The position numbers and the translations under genes were made by a program. Positions 35,071 to 47,262 of a stretch of DNA of 64,000 nt are shown here, piece after piece. Below the pieces are notes generated by a model. It was not told the origin of the DNA. It saw nothing but the letters and a program-made list of their open reading frames with translations, and did not search any database. Within the stretch, counting starts at the first letter, position 1, and every line of letters starts with the position of its first letter. Origin of the DNA: Nymphaea colorata (lineage: Eukaryota > Streptophyta > Magnoliopsida > Nymphaeales > Nymphaeaceae); contig NC_045143.1 in assembly GCF_008831285.2 (NCBI RefSeq), forward strand, positions 15,525,151-15,589,150. The letters are read 5' to 3'.

Positions 35071-35559
35071 TTGTTGTTGGTTTTGTTCCGAACATTCCCG
35101 ATTCTTTTGTTGCAATTGGAACCGAAGGCAGTAGTCCCATCACAATGTTAAGCAAAAAACGCGGACGTTTTCATCTGTTCACTCTTCCTAGGTGGGATCA
35201 CAGCAAGATGATTTGTAAGCTCTGGCCGGCGCAAACCAGCTAAGCTCATTTCAACGTCTCACCTTTTCACATATAAAGCCACTGATTTTCAATCAAAGAA
35301 CTTTAAGGAGCAATTAAGCGTGTGAATTAGATATATATGGACGATATGTTTGGCATACGCAATTTATAATTTCCTTTTCAAAATTTTCTGGAAGTACAAG
35401 TAAAAAAGAAAAAGTTGCCATTAACCAAACATTCTCTTCACATCTCAAAAGATAGATAGAATATACAAACTGTTCCTACTGTCAAACAAAACCGTAGTGG
35501 ATTCACAGACTATGTTGCTTTGAAAACCTACCCAAGGCCGATGGGATGACGACCCTTTA

Positions 35560-36845
35560 GACGCACCTCCTCCATCATCGAAGAGATTAAGCTAGAGTAC
35601 AATGAAGAGTCCAGCAGCTTTGAGGATGAATGACTTCAAATAGAAAAAGATGATATACAGATCAGTCCATAGGCCATCACCCAATTTGAAAAAATGTTCG
35701 AAAATATGATGAAGAACAATGGAGCCGAATCATCTGGAAATAGTGAAGGAACTTTAGTCAAGGAGACTCTAGCAAATCTATTGAGCCCCTACAATCCCAA
35801 ATTGAGCAGATGGAAAAAATAGTGCACCACATGCAGACTAAGGCAAGCGGCTCTATACAAAAAAGGACTTTTGCAAGGGCCTTGATGATAAAGATTTGAA
35901 GGACCTCTCATGAAGTTCAGCACGTTCAAAGAGACTAAGAGTTACTCACATGTGCACATGAGCATTTTCTTTGTTGAATGCGAAAAAATCTGAGACAATG
36001 ACAAGTTTTTTTTATATTTCCCAAGGAGCTTAAGGGGAGGTGGCACCATGGAATATGGAGCATGTAGACCCCTCAAGAATGAATGATTTTTACGAGGTTG
36101 TAAACATCTTTATTGACAAGTACGAATCCAAATGTTTTGATGTCCTCTCGATTGAATATTCTTATAGAAACAAAACAAGAACCTGGCAAATCTTGCTGGG
36201 ATTATATTCTGAGATGGAAGTCTGTGAGTAGCAAGATGAGAACACTGATGGCAGAGTTCCATTCTCTTACTATGATTCTTGACGGTTTCTAGGAGCACAT
36301 CAGGCATAACATGAGTACGAGTTATTTTACGATCTAACCAAGAAAGAAAATCATATAGAAAGATCATTCAAGGTTGGCAATCTCAAAGCATAAACTAGTT
36401 AGAGCTACTAGGAGAAGGATTATGACGAGTTGGACAAATCTCAAGTCTATGTTTTATCCTTTGCTTAGGCCAACATAATACAAAGCAAAGATCATAGCAA
36501 GCCATGGGAAAAGAAGAATAATGATGGGGACAATAAGTATAATAAAACATGGTCATCTAAAAGGGGTCAATAGAAGATTCTCGAGGTGGACCAAAGACAA
36601 GAAATTTACCCTCATAGAGCAAAACAAAGAGGAGCTTCAATTATCTAGAACCTTTGCAAACTCCCAAAGGTGGCAGATCCTCTTGAGGTGAAAGGAAAGT
36701 ACAAGGATCAATTCTAAAAATTTCATAGGAGTCTTGGCCACAACACTGAAGGCTGTATTCCTCTCAAGCACATTATATAAGATTGCATAAACAAGGGACT
36801 TTTGGTAGAAGAAACAAATCCTAAGAAAAATGCTGGAGACTAAGT
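35560..36845 (+). mobile_element. Ty3/gypsy gag relic (plus strand)
   Basis: The sequence contains, in shifting frames, the gag core (a WNMEHVDPSRMNDFYEVVN-like segment near 36045-36105) and a gag C-terminal knuckle-like motif (SLGHNTEGCIPLKHII near 36730-36780). The same two motifs occur in the minus-strand relics at 54 kb, so they belong to one family. There are many stops and frameshifts, so the gene is dead. A degraded N-terminal part seems to begin near 35560. Confidence 0.7.
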
Positions 36846-39800
36846 TGAACTTGTTATTGTTTTATTTTTTGTGCTTTCATATACATTGTAAGGATAGTAG
36901 CGGTCCCCTCCTCAATCCTTTGACCAATAAAATTGTTTCTTTTTTTAATTTGAATCAAATGCCTCTCTTTTTTTATATGTGGTACATTTCTGTCCATTGT
37001 TTGGTGGCCATACTCATTTGTTTCCCATGATCCCAACACTCCCATTGCTGCTCTTATACTGGGGAAATTCTCATATGTTAACAAGGCCTGCGAAGTCCTT
37101 GAGAATTGGGGAATTCAAATCCATGATCCAGAGGACGTAAGGAGAGGGGTTGACATCCATCTAAGTGATATGTGGCACAAAGAGCAGATGATTTGGGTAC
37201 GAGATCCACAGACATCAAAAAACTTGAACACCCGCACCTGTTGAACAATCTTTGCAAACACAAAACTAGTATACTTACATGTGCATACAAATACATGTGA
37301 TTGCACCAAACTCTTATAATGCATGCCAAACTCACATATTTTGATGCCCCCTCTAAAGCTAGTATTGCATTGGCAAGAAATCCCTTGTTAAACCTCCTTG
37401 ATAGTCCAGTACTACAATAAATGAAACATTTGTAGGTTAGAACTCATTCTCATGTGTATACAGGAATATGTAAACACAAATCTTTGAAGTCATGTACATG
37501 GGCATACGAGAAGCCATGATCACAAACCTTGAAACTCATACTCACATGCATACATGAACATGTGAGCACATTAGAACTTGCACTTTAGTGCACACAAGTC
37601 ATGCTTCGGTGCACACAAGAACACCACAAAACACCCAAAATTTAATAGCAAAGCACCATGCAAATTTCAAAATAAGTATCTCAAATGAGACTTGTTTGTG
37701 AGATTTTTAACGTTTTTAAAAGAAGAGAAATTTCTAATCGTAGCTTCAAGAGCCTAATGAGCAATGATCTTGACAAATCATGACATGAACAAAGAAAGAG
37801 ATGCTAGGTGGCATGAAGAGAGCTGACAATTAGGAAATATCATTGTTCTAGATGGCTAAAAGGCTGCATGGATTTTAGAAGAATTTGTACAAGAACAATG
37901 ATCGAAACTGACTCGACGCAATCAAGATAGATATTAGAAAATGAGCATTGAGAAATGGATTTGAGGCAAGTGTAGTTGTTCCATTAGATTAGTACTAAAG
38001 AATAGTAGGTGGGCATAAAGCTTGATTTACGTCTTTCTTGTGAAGTTATGTGATCTATGAACATTTGTCTCATTATGTCTTTTAAGGCCTTTTAAACTCG
38101 AGCAAGTAAGTTTGAGGGGTGTTCTACACCTGGTATCCTAAGGCCAACTAGTCTGAAAGTTAAAGATTTGAAAGCTCACTACATGGGTATAGTAGAAAGT
38201 TCGATATGCACAACATTGCACAAGATGGAACTATACATGATCACCAAAGTAGTGGGGACCCATAATAGCTTATTGGGTGGTAAAATATTTTTCCTGCAAG
38301 TGAAAGTTGGCCTAATAAAAGAAAGAATAAAAAAAGAGTAAAAGAAAACAGAAGAAAGTGCAAGAGCCAAAGTAGACAAAGCAAATAAAAGAAACATAAA
38401 AGAAAAGAAATAAAGAGTACAATGCGGCCGACCTTTGCCTGCAGATAAAGAGCAAGAGCCAAAGTAGACAAAGCAAATAAAGAGTGAAATTCCTCATGGC
38501 TAGTAAGCCACTAGGTTAATGATTGCTCCATTATAAGACTCTCCATGAAGGGAAAATTATATATTTCAAATGATTATGCAATGACAATTAAGAGGGATAT
38601 GCTTTTTAGAGACCAAAAACTATGGTTAGAGAAATCTCTAACTTCCAAAGATGTCAAAAGATCATAATAGGTCTCTAAAAAGGATATTAAGTTCAAGAAA
38701 AATATAACTTTGTACAAAATGCTGGATTTCACAAGAACTCGTCCTCATGGATACACAATGTCTAGAACTCGTACTCAGGGACACACAATGTCAGAACATG
38801 CTCTCACAGTTACACAATGTCTTGATGTTACACAATGTCTTGAACAAGAAACTCTTCATAATGATTCCAAGTTTTATAACTGATCATTATCTTTCAAAGA
38901 ACACAAAAGATTTTGTTTTCTTTCATAAATCATGAAAGGTTTTTAAAACCAGGAGCTTTTAATGTCAATTTGTGGTTTTTGCAAACCAAAAATTTTCCCT
39001 CCTATTGAGGCATTTTAATTTATTTTGTGTTTTGTCTTTGCCACTAAACATATCTTTGTATCAACTTAGTAGCAAAGATGAGCATCTATAGACAACCTAA
39101 ATTTTCACAAGTCAAAACAACCATTTTACACTTCATAAATTAAGTTTTCAATTGATTTTGTGAAAAAAAAATCAAATCTAGGGGCTTTGAACTAAACCAA
39201 ATCAAATAATATGCTTTAGGTATTAGACACCAAGATTTAGATCACCCAGGTTGTAGTTACCTTAAAAAATTTTACAAAACATTCATGAAAATATGAGAAT
39301 TGTTTTATACAAGATCAATCTAGGTTATTTCCATCTATATAAGTCACTAGGCATCCCCATGATAGGTTTACCACCTCGCATGTGGTTAGAAACGGCCCAA
39401 AAATGGCTCATTTTCTAGTTTTTCTACCATTTCTTGTCGTCAGAACACCTGCAAACTAGATCAAACCTATAATAGGTTCTCTGTAGTGTTACCAAAGTAT
39501 TTTCAACTCCATTTTTAGTTTTCAAGTTTGAATTCTACTATTAGAGTGAGTATTTCTTGGAAACGTTGTCCCCTTTCCCTATTTTCACATATCTGTTCAC
39601 CATTTTTGTTCAATTCAAGATAGTCAGCCTGAGTTGAGCTAGTATTATATTCTCGAATGCTAGATGTCACTATTCTTAACTGCAGTTCAAATAATTCCAT
39701 CTCAAATTGAGCATAATCATAGTTTTCTAGTCACTCCTAGAGTGTCCGCATATGGACATCATCACTAGTGTCCGCATCTAGACATCATCACTAGAATAAC

Positions 39801-39870
39801 GTGTTCATTTTCCACATGAAAGATAAAAATCCATGTTTCCCATTTTACCATTCACATTTTCATTTACAAC
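36846..39870. other. Degenerate retrotransposon interior, no intact gene
   Basis: I cannot recognise a domain here. Short direct repeats are visible (ACACAATGTC repeated near 38750-38835, and a 29-bp repeat of GTGTCCGCAT...GACATCATCACTAG near 39745-39795). A purine-rich AAGTTTGAGGGGTG at about 38107-38120 resembles a polypurine tract. From its position between a gypsy gag and an LTR-like sequence I infer decayed pol. Confidence 0.4.
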
Positions 39871-42080
39871 TGTTAACACCCAAGATTTTTACAAGTCCAA
39901 ATAACTATTTTAGCCTTCATCATTTCCAATTTGATTTTCAAAAATCAAATTTCAAGAGCGAGGATATTTTTTGGACCAAACAAGAAAGTATCACAATAGC
40001 ATTGAGCACACTTATACCTAGATCACCTAGGTCGCCCAAGCGAACAATGATCATTTTGCTCCTGCGCTCAGTCATATTTTCTTGAAAGTAGGGTTTTTTC
40101 ATCAGGTTTTTTGAAAATTTCCCAACATTTAAGCAATTAGGCCAATTCTAAACATTACAAGAACTCAAGAGTTGTTAGAGTCAACTGACTAGAGTTTTCT
40201 TAGCCCAAAAGTCAGTTCACTCTAGCTCAACTATCTCACCGAAATCGAGTACATGCTAATTTTGGAGTAACAAGAACATGTCAATCCGAACCAAGCTAGG
40301 ATCACGAGTATCATGTATAAATCATTCTTTTTGTTTGGTTTAATTTCATTCATCTCAGTTTGAGTTTCAAAGGCCTGAGAGAGCTTTCTCTCTTTTGTTT
40401 TTGGAGGTTTGAGCTGAATTTGAGATCAACAAAATAGAGTGAGCTGAAACCAAGCTGGCATTATATCTGTCATGTATAAACCAATCTCCCCTTAGTTCTG
40501 TATGAGTTCATTCATTCTGGTTTAAGTTCAATTCAGTTATTGAAGCCCTAGAGCTCTTTTTCTCTGCCATTTTTAGGGGTTTGAGCTAAATTTAACAACC
40601 CGATAGAGTGCGCTGAAATTGAGCTATGATTATATTTATCATTTATAAATCAATCTTCTCATAGTTTGATTTCAGTTCATTCGTCATAGTTTGAGTTTAA
40701 TTTAGTTTCAAAGGCTATGGAGCTCATTCATAGTACTTGCTACTTGCTACACTCTGTAAATAATTGTTGAGCTCAATTCAGGTAAATTAGATCAATTTTT
40801 TTTTATTTTTCAACATGTCTTTATAGGTAAGTTACTTATCCAAGCATCCCCAATTTCACCAGTGACAATTCCAATAAAGTTAGATTTTTATAGCCCAAAA
40901 TCACACATGAGGGTATTTTGGTCATTTATTATAATACATGTATTTTCATAAAACCTAACTTAGCAGTCACATGAGCCTAAGTTAGCTTTTTATGTACATT
41001 CACATGAATTCAGTAGGCCTAGGTCTAGAGCTTATACTACCATAATTTCTCACTAAAACCAATGTTTTCCAAAAACAGCTTGCAGGCCAAGCCTATTAAA
41101 CCTATGCCTAACCTAGCCCTGAACCCAGTAGGTGGAGCCAGCCTCAATTCACATTTCAATTTCAGATTCCTCATCCAAATTTCATTTCCAAGTCCAATTT
41201 CTATACCTAGACCCCTAGATCTCATTTCCAAGTCTTAGATCTGTGATATAGTTTCACATAAACCAATTATTTCCAATTTCAAATTTGTGACTATCAAATC
41301 AAGATAAAAATTTCATTAGCATATACAAATCAAATTCTAGAATTTATTTAGATCCGAACCTAGATTTCATTCCCAATGTCAAATCCAGATCCAGGATCCA
41401 CATGTAAGCTTAATGCACGTTATATTTCAAGAACATGTGAATTTCTCACTCCATGCTTAATGTCAATTTGCATGAAAGAACTTGAAAATTGTGAAATTCT
41501 TTACTGAGCACTCCAGCATAGACAAATTGAAATCATTATCCATATGTGGTCAGAATGAATATTTTTCTGTTTCATTGTTATAAACTATGGTTTTAATGTG
41601 TGTTTTCTCCTCTTCATATTGTTGATTCGTTTATTATCCACGCTCAATGTAAATCTGAATTATTTATCATGAATCGATCAGGACTTCTCTGTCCATGCAC
41701 TGCTTTTCATGGAATTGAATTCAGAACATAGATGAGATTGCAACGGACATTTTTTCGATTGAAAACACATTTTAATCCAAGGTTTTGTGCTTCTTGAAGT
41801 GAGGATGAGGTCTAAGAGTTTACTCCTAGATCTCAAATTTTGAGGAGGTCTCCCCTCTCTCTCCTATAAATAGGGCCTAACCCTCTCCTCTCTCATCACA
41901 CTTTGAGGTTGCCTAGAGAAGCTCATAATAGTTGGTTTAATTTCAGCTGGATACTCATAAGGTTTAAGAACAAACAAGTTAAATTTTTAGAGTGTTGGTC
42001 TAAGTCTTGGTTCAGGCTACATTAACACTCAACTTAAATCCAACCAATCTCATTGTAGAGGTCGTGAGGGCAGGCTCAGG
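39871..42080 (+). repeat. LTR-like sequence of a Ty3/gypsy element (plus orientation)
   Basis: It starts TGTTAACACCCAAG, a common gypsy LTR start. Near its far side is a TATA box (TATAAATAG at 41865-41873) followed by CTCTCCTCTCTCATCAC, which resembles an LTR promoter and transcription start. The 3' boundary is not seen, so the end given is approximate. A diverged related piece appears at about 39075-39310. It fits as the 3' LTR of the plus-strand gag relic upstream. Confidence 0.45.
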
Positions 42081-44140
42081 CAAGCCTCCAAGATTAGGTA
42101 ATTCTTTCCCTCCTTTTTTTTTTCATTTTCAATTTATTTTGTTATTTTGTTATGCATGTTTTAGTTTTCTTTTTGCTTTTAATGTGCTTAGTTTATTCTA
42201 TTTTCTTACTTAGTTCTTAGGTTTTCTTTATTTGCTTTCATAATATTTTAGTTTAGTTTATTTTCTTTCTTAAGATAGATTTAATTTAATGCCTTTAGGA
42301 TAGGCATAGGGGTTAGGTATGCCACTCTCTTCCTTGTTTCCTTCTTTTAAAATGTACGTTTTTGCCTACTTAGTTTTTGCTTAAATCATGCATATAGATA
42401 ATAGCATTTCTTTTATGCTTTCACTTAGTCATGCATTGCACTTGATTACCTTGCACCCACATGCACCTTTGTCAACAACCAGAGCAGGTTATCCTAGTAG
42501 CATACCCTGTGGCATTAGCCCAAGTATGTGAAAAACTGAATCTAGCATGGACCTCATACAAAAACCCTTTCAAAATCATAAATTTCTCTAAAATGTTTTC
42601 AAAATCAACTTCATTTAAATAATTTTAAAAACCCTAGGTCATGTAGGCTTGGAGTCCTACCCTAGTCAAGTTCTCTAAGACCTAGCTCAAACCGGCCTTA
42701 GAGCCAACTACTTGTGAAGCTAATCTCATAATTTGACCTAATCAACCTCCTTAAAACCCCATTCATATTAGATTAATATCATGGGCTACATGATTTTATT
42801 AGGATTAAACTAATCTTTTTCAATTCGGCTTGTCCTAACAAACCTAGTTTAGACAAGACTGGATCCAGTCCTTTTTGACCGGCCTAGGCCAAGTCATCTT
42901 GATCAGATTTGATTAATCTTCAACTTAATATTTAACTGAAAGCTATCTTATTCCAATATGGATCTTGAAAGTAGGATTATGGATTCTAAAAATTAGATCA
43001 TGAATTTTGGATCATAAATCCCAAATTATGGATCTCAAATTATGTATCTTGAATTATGAATTTTCGATCTCAAATCATGGATCTTAGATTTCGGACTTTG
43101 GATTTTAGAATCAAATTTCACATAATGAGTTTTGGTTCATAAACTTTAGTTCAATTACCACATAATCTTACTTGAGTATAGAATTTTGAACCTTGAAATC
43201 CTCAGATTCAAAACTATTCTCTCAGAATTTGGATTTTAGGAGGTCCAATTGTAAATACAAGATCAAATTTACTAGATCTTTGACCTTGGGTTTTGGATCA
43301 TGAGACTGAATTACATGATGTGACATTTTCTGACTTCCTTAATATCTCATTTCAATTTTATAACATAAAATCTCTTGGATCCTGATTACAAGTTTTGGAT
43401 TCAGATTCATTTTCTCCCTAATAGGTCCACGTCCTACACCCAAGAACTAGTAGAGTCCACCTCCAAGTCTATATGACCTAGTTTTGCATGCATCATATTA
43501 GATTTAGAATATGGATTTGCATTTATTGGTGATGATTTAGAGACAAACATACGTCACAATTTATTCTTGTTCATAAGTCTATTTCTAGACCTACTTAGAT
43601 TTTTTATCATGCATGATTTTAAAACTTGAGCAGATTTATCTTTCATAGGTTTTGGACAACATTTAGACTTCCGAAATGAAACATTTAGTCTAATCCTTGG
43701 TCTGATTACCCTGGCAAAGGCATCAACAATGGTCAGACCTTGTATCAATAGGTCAAGTTCTGTCTGTCTTGGATTCCCACACATGGGCAATAGAGGTGAG
43801 TATAGAAATTTCATCTCATATAGTCTTTATGTAAGATGTAAAATTTTACATGCTACAAAAGAGGCAACCGTGAAGAGACTTGTCACTATTTGATTAGCCA
43901 AAACGTTTTAATTTTCTATGTTTTAAATGTTATCCCACCCTTAGAGCCATTTAGGTATCTTCATGGTTCAATGTATGCATATATGTTTTTGATGTGCATT
44001 AGAACTTGGAATTGAGAGAGATTTTCCATGCTTATATAGATGTTTTATACAATGTTTATTTGTCTCATTCATTTTAACCCACATTGCATTAGAGTCAACA
44101 ATTTGTTTAGGGTACTATATTGACTAGGTGAAATAAAACC
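42081..44140. other. No gene recognised, retrotransposon-like low-complexity sequence
   Basis: The segment at about 42960-43110 repeats ATTATGGAT / GGATCTTGAATTATG-type words many times, a pattern seen in untranslated parts of large gypsy elements. Minus-strand frames such as 43554-43814 carry no motif I recognise. Confidence 0.4.
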
Positions 44141-44149
44141 GGATGTTTT

Positions 44150-44960
44150 GTCTCAAAGATATCAAGGTCAAGACATATGCAACCCATGCAAGGTTGTCCC
44201 AATCTGTCATATCCATGAATGGAAGTTGATGATGGGGTATAGTCAGCTTGCCTTATGCTGAATGTGCGGGCTGTCAGCTGTGGACAAATGTTTAAGTTGG
44301 CTCCTCCATCGATTAAGACATGAGAAATTCTATTGCCATGGTTTCGACCACTATATGCAAGGCATTATTATGCAATGTTCCTCTAATTGATAGATCTTGG
44401 TCACAAACATGATCAGACCATTGCAATATAGTCCAAAAGCCCATTTGTGTCCCCAATTAGGGTTAAATTTCTCTCTTTTCTCTCTTTTTGAGATCCCATA
44501 TCTATGACTCTTAATCAACCCGTGTGAGTACTTTATTTGCTTGGTCTGGTTTGTTCATATCTAAACCTTTTATCATGCATGAAAAGCAACCGAAAGAAAT
44601 CCAAGGATGCCTTGTTCCTTTTGTTTGTCTCCATGATCTGATGACCGACTATAGAAGTTGTCCCTTTTTCATGTTTAGGAAAAGGTTTTTTGAGAATGTC
44701 CGACAGTTCACTGATGGCCTTAACAATTTCTTCATCAACTATCTTATACACTATTCTTTAGCACAAGACAATCTTTTGTATCATGCTCTAGAGCACGATG
44801 AAATTTACAAAATTGTTCTTTGTTCTTCTCATCATTGGGTTGGGGGGGATTGGAAACTTTAGGAACAAACAGAGTACCTCTTTCAACCGGCTTTTGCATG
44901 ATTTCCTTGTAACTCTATTTCAAGGGGGTAAACTTTCTGTCATATCCCCATCTAGGATGT
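44150..44960 (-). mobile_element. Ty3/gypsy gag C-terminus and aspartic protease relic (minus strand)
   Basis: Read on the minus strand, 44827-44761 encodes a gag C-terminal knuckle-like motif (FCKFHRALEHDTKDC), and 44340-44150 encodes a retropepsin-like segment with VLIDGGANLNICP. There the usual D-[ST]-G catalytic triplet reads D-G-G. Frames are interrupted, so no protein is made. The corresponding gag N-terminal part lies on the other side of the 44971-46020 insertion. Confidence 0.7.
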
Positions 44961-44962
44961 TA

Positions 44963-44970
44963 GTTCTTAA
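44963..44970. repeat. Left target-site duplication GTTCTTAA
   Basis: GTTCTTAA immediately before the element at 44971 recurs exactly at 46021-46028 after it. Confidence 0.9.
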
Positions 44971-46020
44971 TAGGCCTGGGCATGCCGGCCCGACCTGTTT
45001 AAGGCCCATCGTTTAAGGCACGGATTTGGATACGGTCGGCCCGCTACCCGGCCCGATTATTAACGGGCCGGGCCGGGCCGAGTACCGGGCTGGGTCAAGC
45101 ATGTCCGAGGCCCGACCAGGCCCATTTTGTTAACTCCAGGCCGGGCCGGGGTGGGTCGGGCTCGTTCGATTTTTAATCTTTGTTGTGCTCAAGAATCATT
45201 TTGAAACGGACAACCACCTTTCAACTTAGACTTCTCACCTACTCAAACGAGATTGCAAATGCTGGAAAGGAAAAAGAACTTATAACGTTTGTTCTAAAAG
45301 TGAAACGGCATGACCTGTTGAAAAGTGGACCAAAACCCTAATTCATCCAAAACCCTAGCAGACCAGTTTTCAGAACACACGCAGAGAGAGAGAGAGAGAC
45401 TGAGTGAGAGAGAGAGGAGCGAAAATGTCGATGTCCAAGAGCTCCAAGATGCTGCCATATATAAACTATAGGATGAGGGTGACGATCCACGACGACCGGC
45501 AACTCGTCGGGAAGTTCATGGCCTTCGACTGCCACATGAATCTCGTCCTCGAAGACTGCGAGGAGTTCTGGTGCCTTCCCCCTGTCAAGGGTAAGAAGGA
45601 GGAGCATGAGGATCGTCGAACCCTTGGCCTCGTCCTCCTCCATGGTGAGGAGGTCGTCTCTCTGACCGTCAAGGGCCCTCCCCCTCCCAAAGAATCCCGC
45701 GCCACGTCCGTTGTTGTTGGCGTCAGCCCTGGTGATGGCAATGGCAACGGTGGAGACGGCGACGGCTAACGGCGGCGACGGTGGTCGATGGATAACTCCC
45801 TTTCCAATGAAAAGGGAAAGAGACTTAGGTCGAGTTACCTAAGCACTATCGGGCCCCAACGGGCCCCAATTTATAACTGGGACCCGGCCCGTTTTAATGT
45901 CGGGCCGGGCCAGGCACAACGGGCGAAAGCTCAATGTTAGCAAATCGTGGCCCGGACCAGGGCCCGTTCCGGGCTGGGTACTGAGTACCCGCCGGCGATC
46001 CGTTTTGGTGCCCAGGCCTA
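44971..46020. mobile_element. hAT-like Pack-type transposon (1,050 bp) carrying an SmB gene copy
   Basis: The element starts TAGGCCTGGGCA and ends TGCCCAGGCCTA, a perfect 12-bp terminal inverted repeat, flanked by identical 8-bp direct repeats. Both subterminal regions (about 44980-45170 and 45845-46010) are dense in GGGCCGGGCC / CGGCCCG motifs. Between them lies about 650 bp of unrelated sequence with a leader and SmB reading frame. No transposase is encoded. Eight-bp duplications and short TIRs point to hAT. The host site is a gypsy relic, between its gag and protease regions. Confidence 0.9.
45425..45769 (+). CDS. SMB-like: SmB-like spliceosomal Sm protein copy (114 aa) inside a transposon
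   Basis: SmB is one of seven Sm proteins that ring the Sm site of U1, U2, U4 and U5 snRNAs. The frame opens MSMSKSSKMLPYINYRMRVT, contains an Sm1 motif (GKFMAFDCHMNLVLED) and an Sm2-like motif (LGLVLLHGEEVVSLTVKGPP), then PPPKESRA as in SmB, and diverges into a Gly/Asn/Asp-rich tail. Normal plant SmB has a long Pro/Gly/Met-rich C-terminus (total about 250 aa), so this copy is truncated. The Arg of the Sm2 R-G pair, which contacts RNA, is His here (codon 45641-45643), and other changes include R to C after FMAFD. The frame has no internal stop or frameshift. A plant-like leader with AAACCCTAG and (GA)n precedes the ATG. It could be expressed, but normal Sm function is doubtful. Confidence 0.85.
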   Translation: MSMSKSSKMLPYINYRMRVTIHDDRQLVGKFMAFDCHMNLVLEDCEEFWCLPPVKGKKEEHEDRRTLGLVLLHGEEVVSLTVKGPPPPKESRATSVVVGVSPGDGNGNGGDGDG

Positions 46021-46028
46021 GTTCTTAA
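46021..46028. repeat. Right target-site duplication GTTCTTAA
   Basis: Exact copy of 44963-44970. Confidence 0.9.
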
Positions 46029-47262
46029 TGCTAGTGCTGCTGCTATTGGCTTTGTTTGCAACTCCTTTATTATGCCTTAACATTCTTGAAGGTAGCGGCA
46101 TTGGTTATGATATTAGCAGGAGTATTATGACTTTTGTTGTTCTTCTTATTATCTTTTTTTATGTTTTCTCAGAATAACAACGTCAAAAGTTTCATTTTAA
46201 ATCCTAGCCTCGACATATTCGGATCTCTCAGTGAGATCACTAAAAGATTTAATTGGATTCTTGAAAATAGGGCTCCTTGATGGATACATCAAATTGTTTT
46301 TAATTAACTCCAATGCATGGGACTGAGAGATTGGGTTTCTCATCTTGTTACAAGATGACTGGCAATTCTTAATAAAATCCTGACCTTCACACTAGCCTAT
46401 GCTTCAAATACCATAAGGTGGTGATTGTTGGTGTAGTTTCAACATTCTGAATAAATCTTTTGATATTTGATTACTTTGTCAAAATTCTTTAGTTTTATAG
46501 GGTTAATGTGCTCCCCTACCACTATGCTGCAATTCCTTCTAAGCTTCTAGAGAAGCAAAACAAGAAAGCTGTATGATTGTTATGAAATTCATAACATTCT
46601 GCAAAGTATGATTTCACGTCTCCATGGCTGTCAAATTTGATGAATTTTTTAGGCAAGTTCTTGATGTTATCACTTTTTGAAGCTCTCGTAGAAGTCTTTG
46701 CAAATGAAATTTATTTTATTCTTGCCTTTGAGATGAACTACACACAATTTATTTTCAACTTCCTTGAGTTTTGCTTTCTAGGATCCAGCCTTCTTCTTTT
46801 TCTTGGCAGTCTTTTGCCCTTCCTCACTTTTTGATTTTGCAGTAGTGTCTTTGAAGGAATTAGAACTACTTGAGGAAAATTTCTTTGCCTTCTTCCATTT
46901 CTTTTTAACTTTTTCTGCATGAGTGTACTCTTCAATGAACATGATCATGTACTTCAAGAATTTTCTATATTCCTCATACTCTAGATCATTGTCTCCATCT
47001 TGGGAGACGTGTTGGAGGAGGATTCTTCTCTCTTGTCATTTTCATGAGGTTGTTTTGATTCTATCTCTAATCTTCCTTTTTGTTGATTTCTTGTTTCCAC
47101 CATAAAGAGGATGTTTACCTTGTGAGGAAAAAAACTGAAGATGTTAAAATTTGATATGACGAGACATCATCTGCAGAGATGATAAATTGAAAAAAATGAC
47201 AAATTTGATTGTATATTGCAAGGAGAATGATATTGATAAGACTTGACAAAGTTTGACAATAC
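46029..47262 (-). mobile_element. Ty3/gypsy gag relic (minus strand), upstream part
   Basis: On the minus strand, about 46655-46530 reads KFIKFDSHGDVKSYFAECYE and continues to SRSLEGIAA, which is the gag core (kFdG.GDp..y...y........ll..F..sL.G.A). A stop follows where the Trp-rich part begins. Upstream is a lysine-rich coding-like segment (46935-46740). The gag continues beyond the hAT insertion at 44960 and below. Confidence 0.65.
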
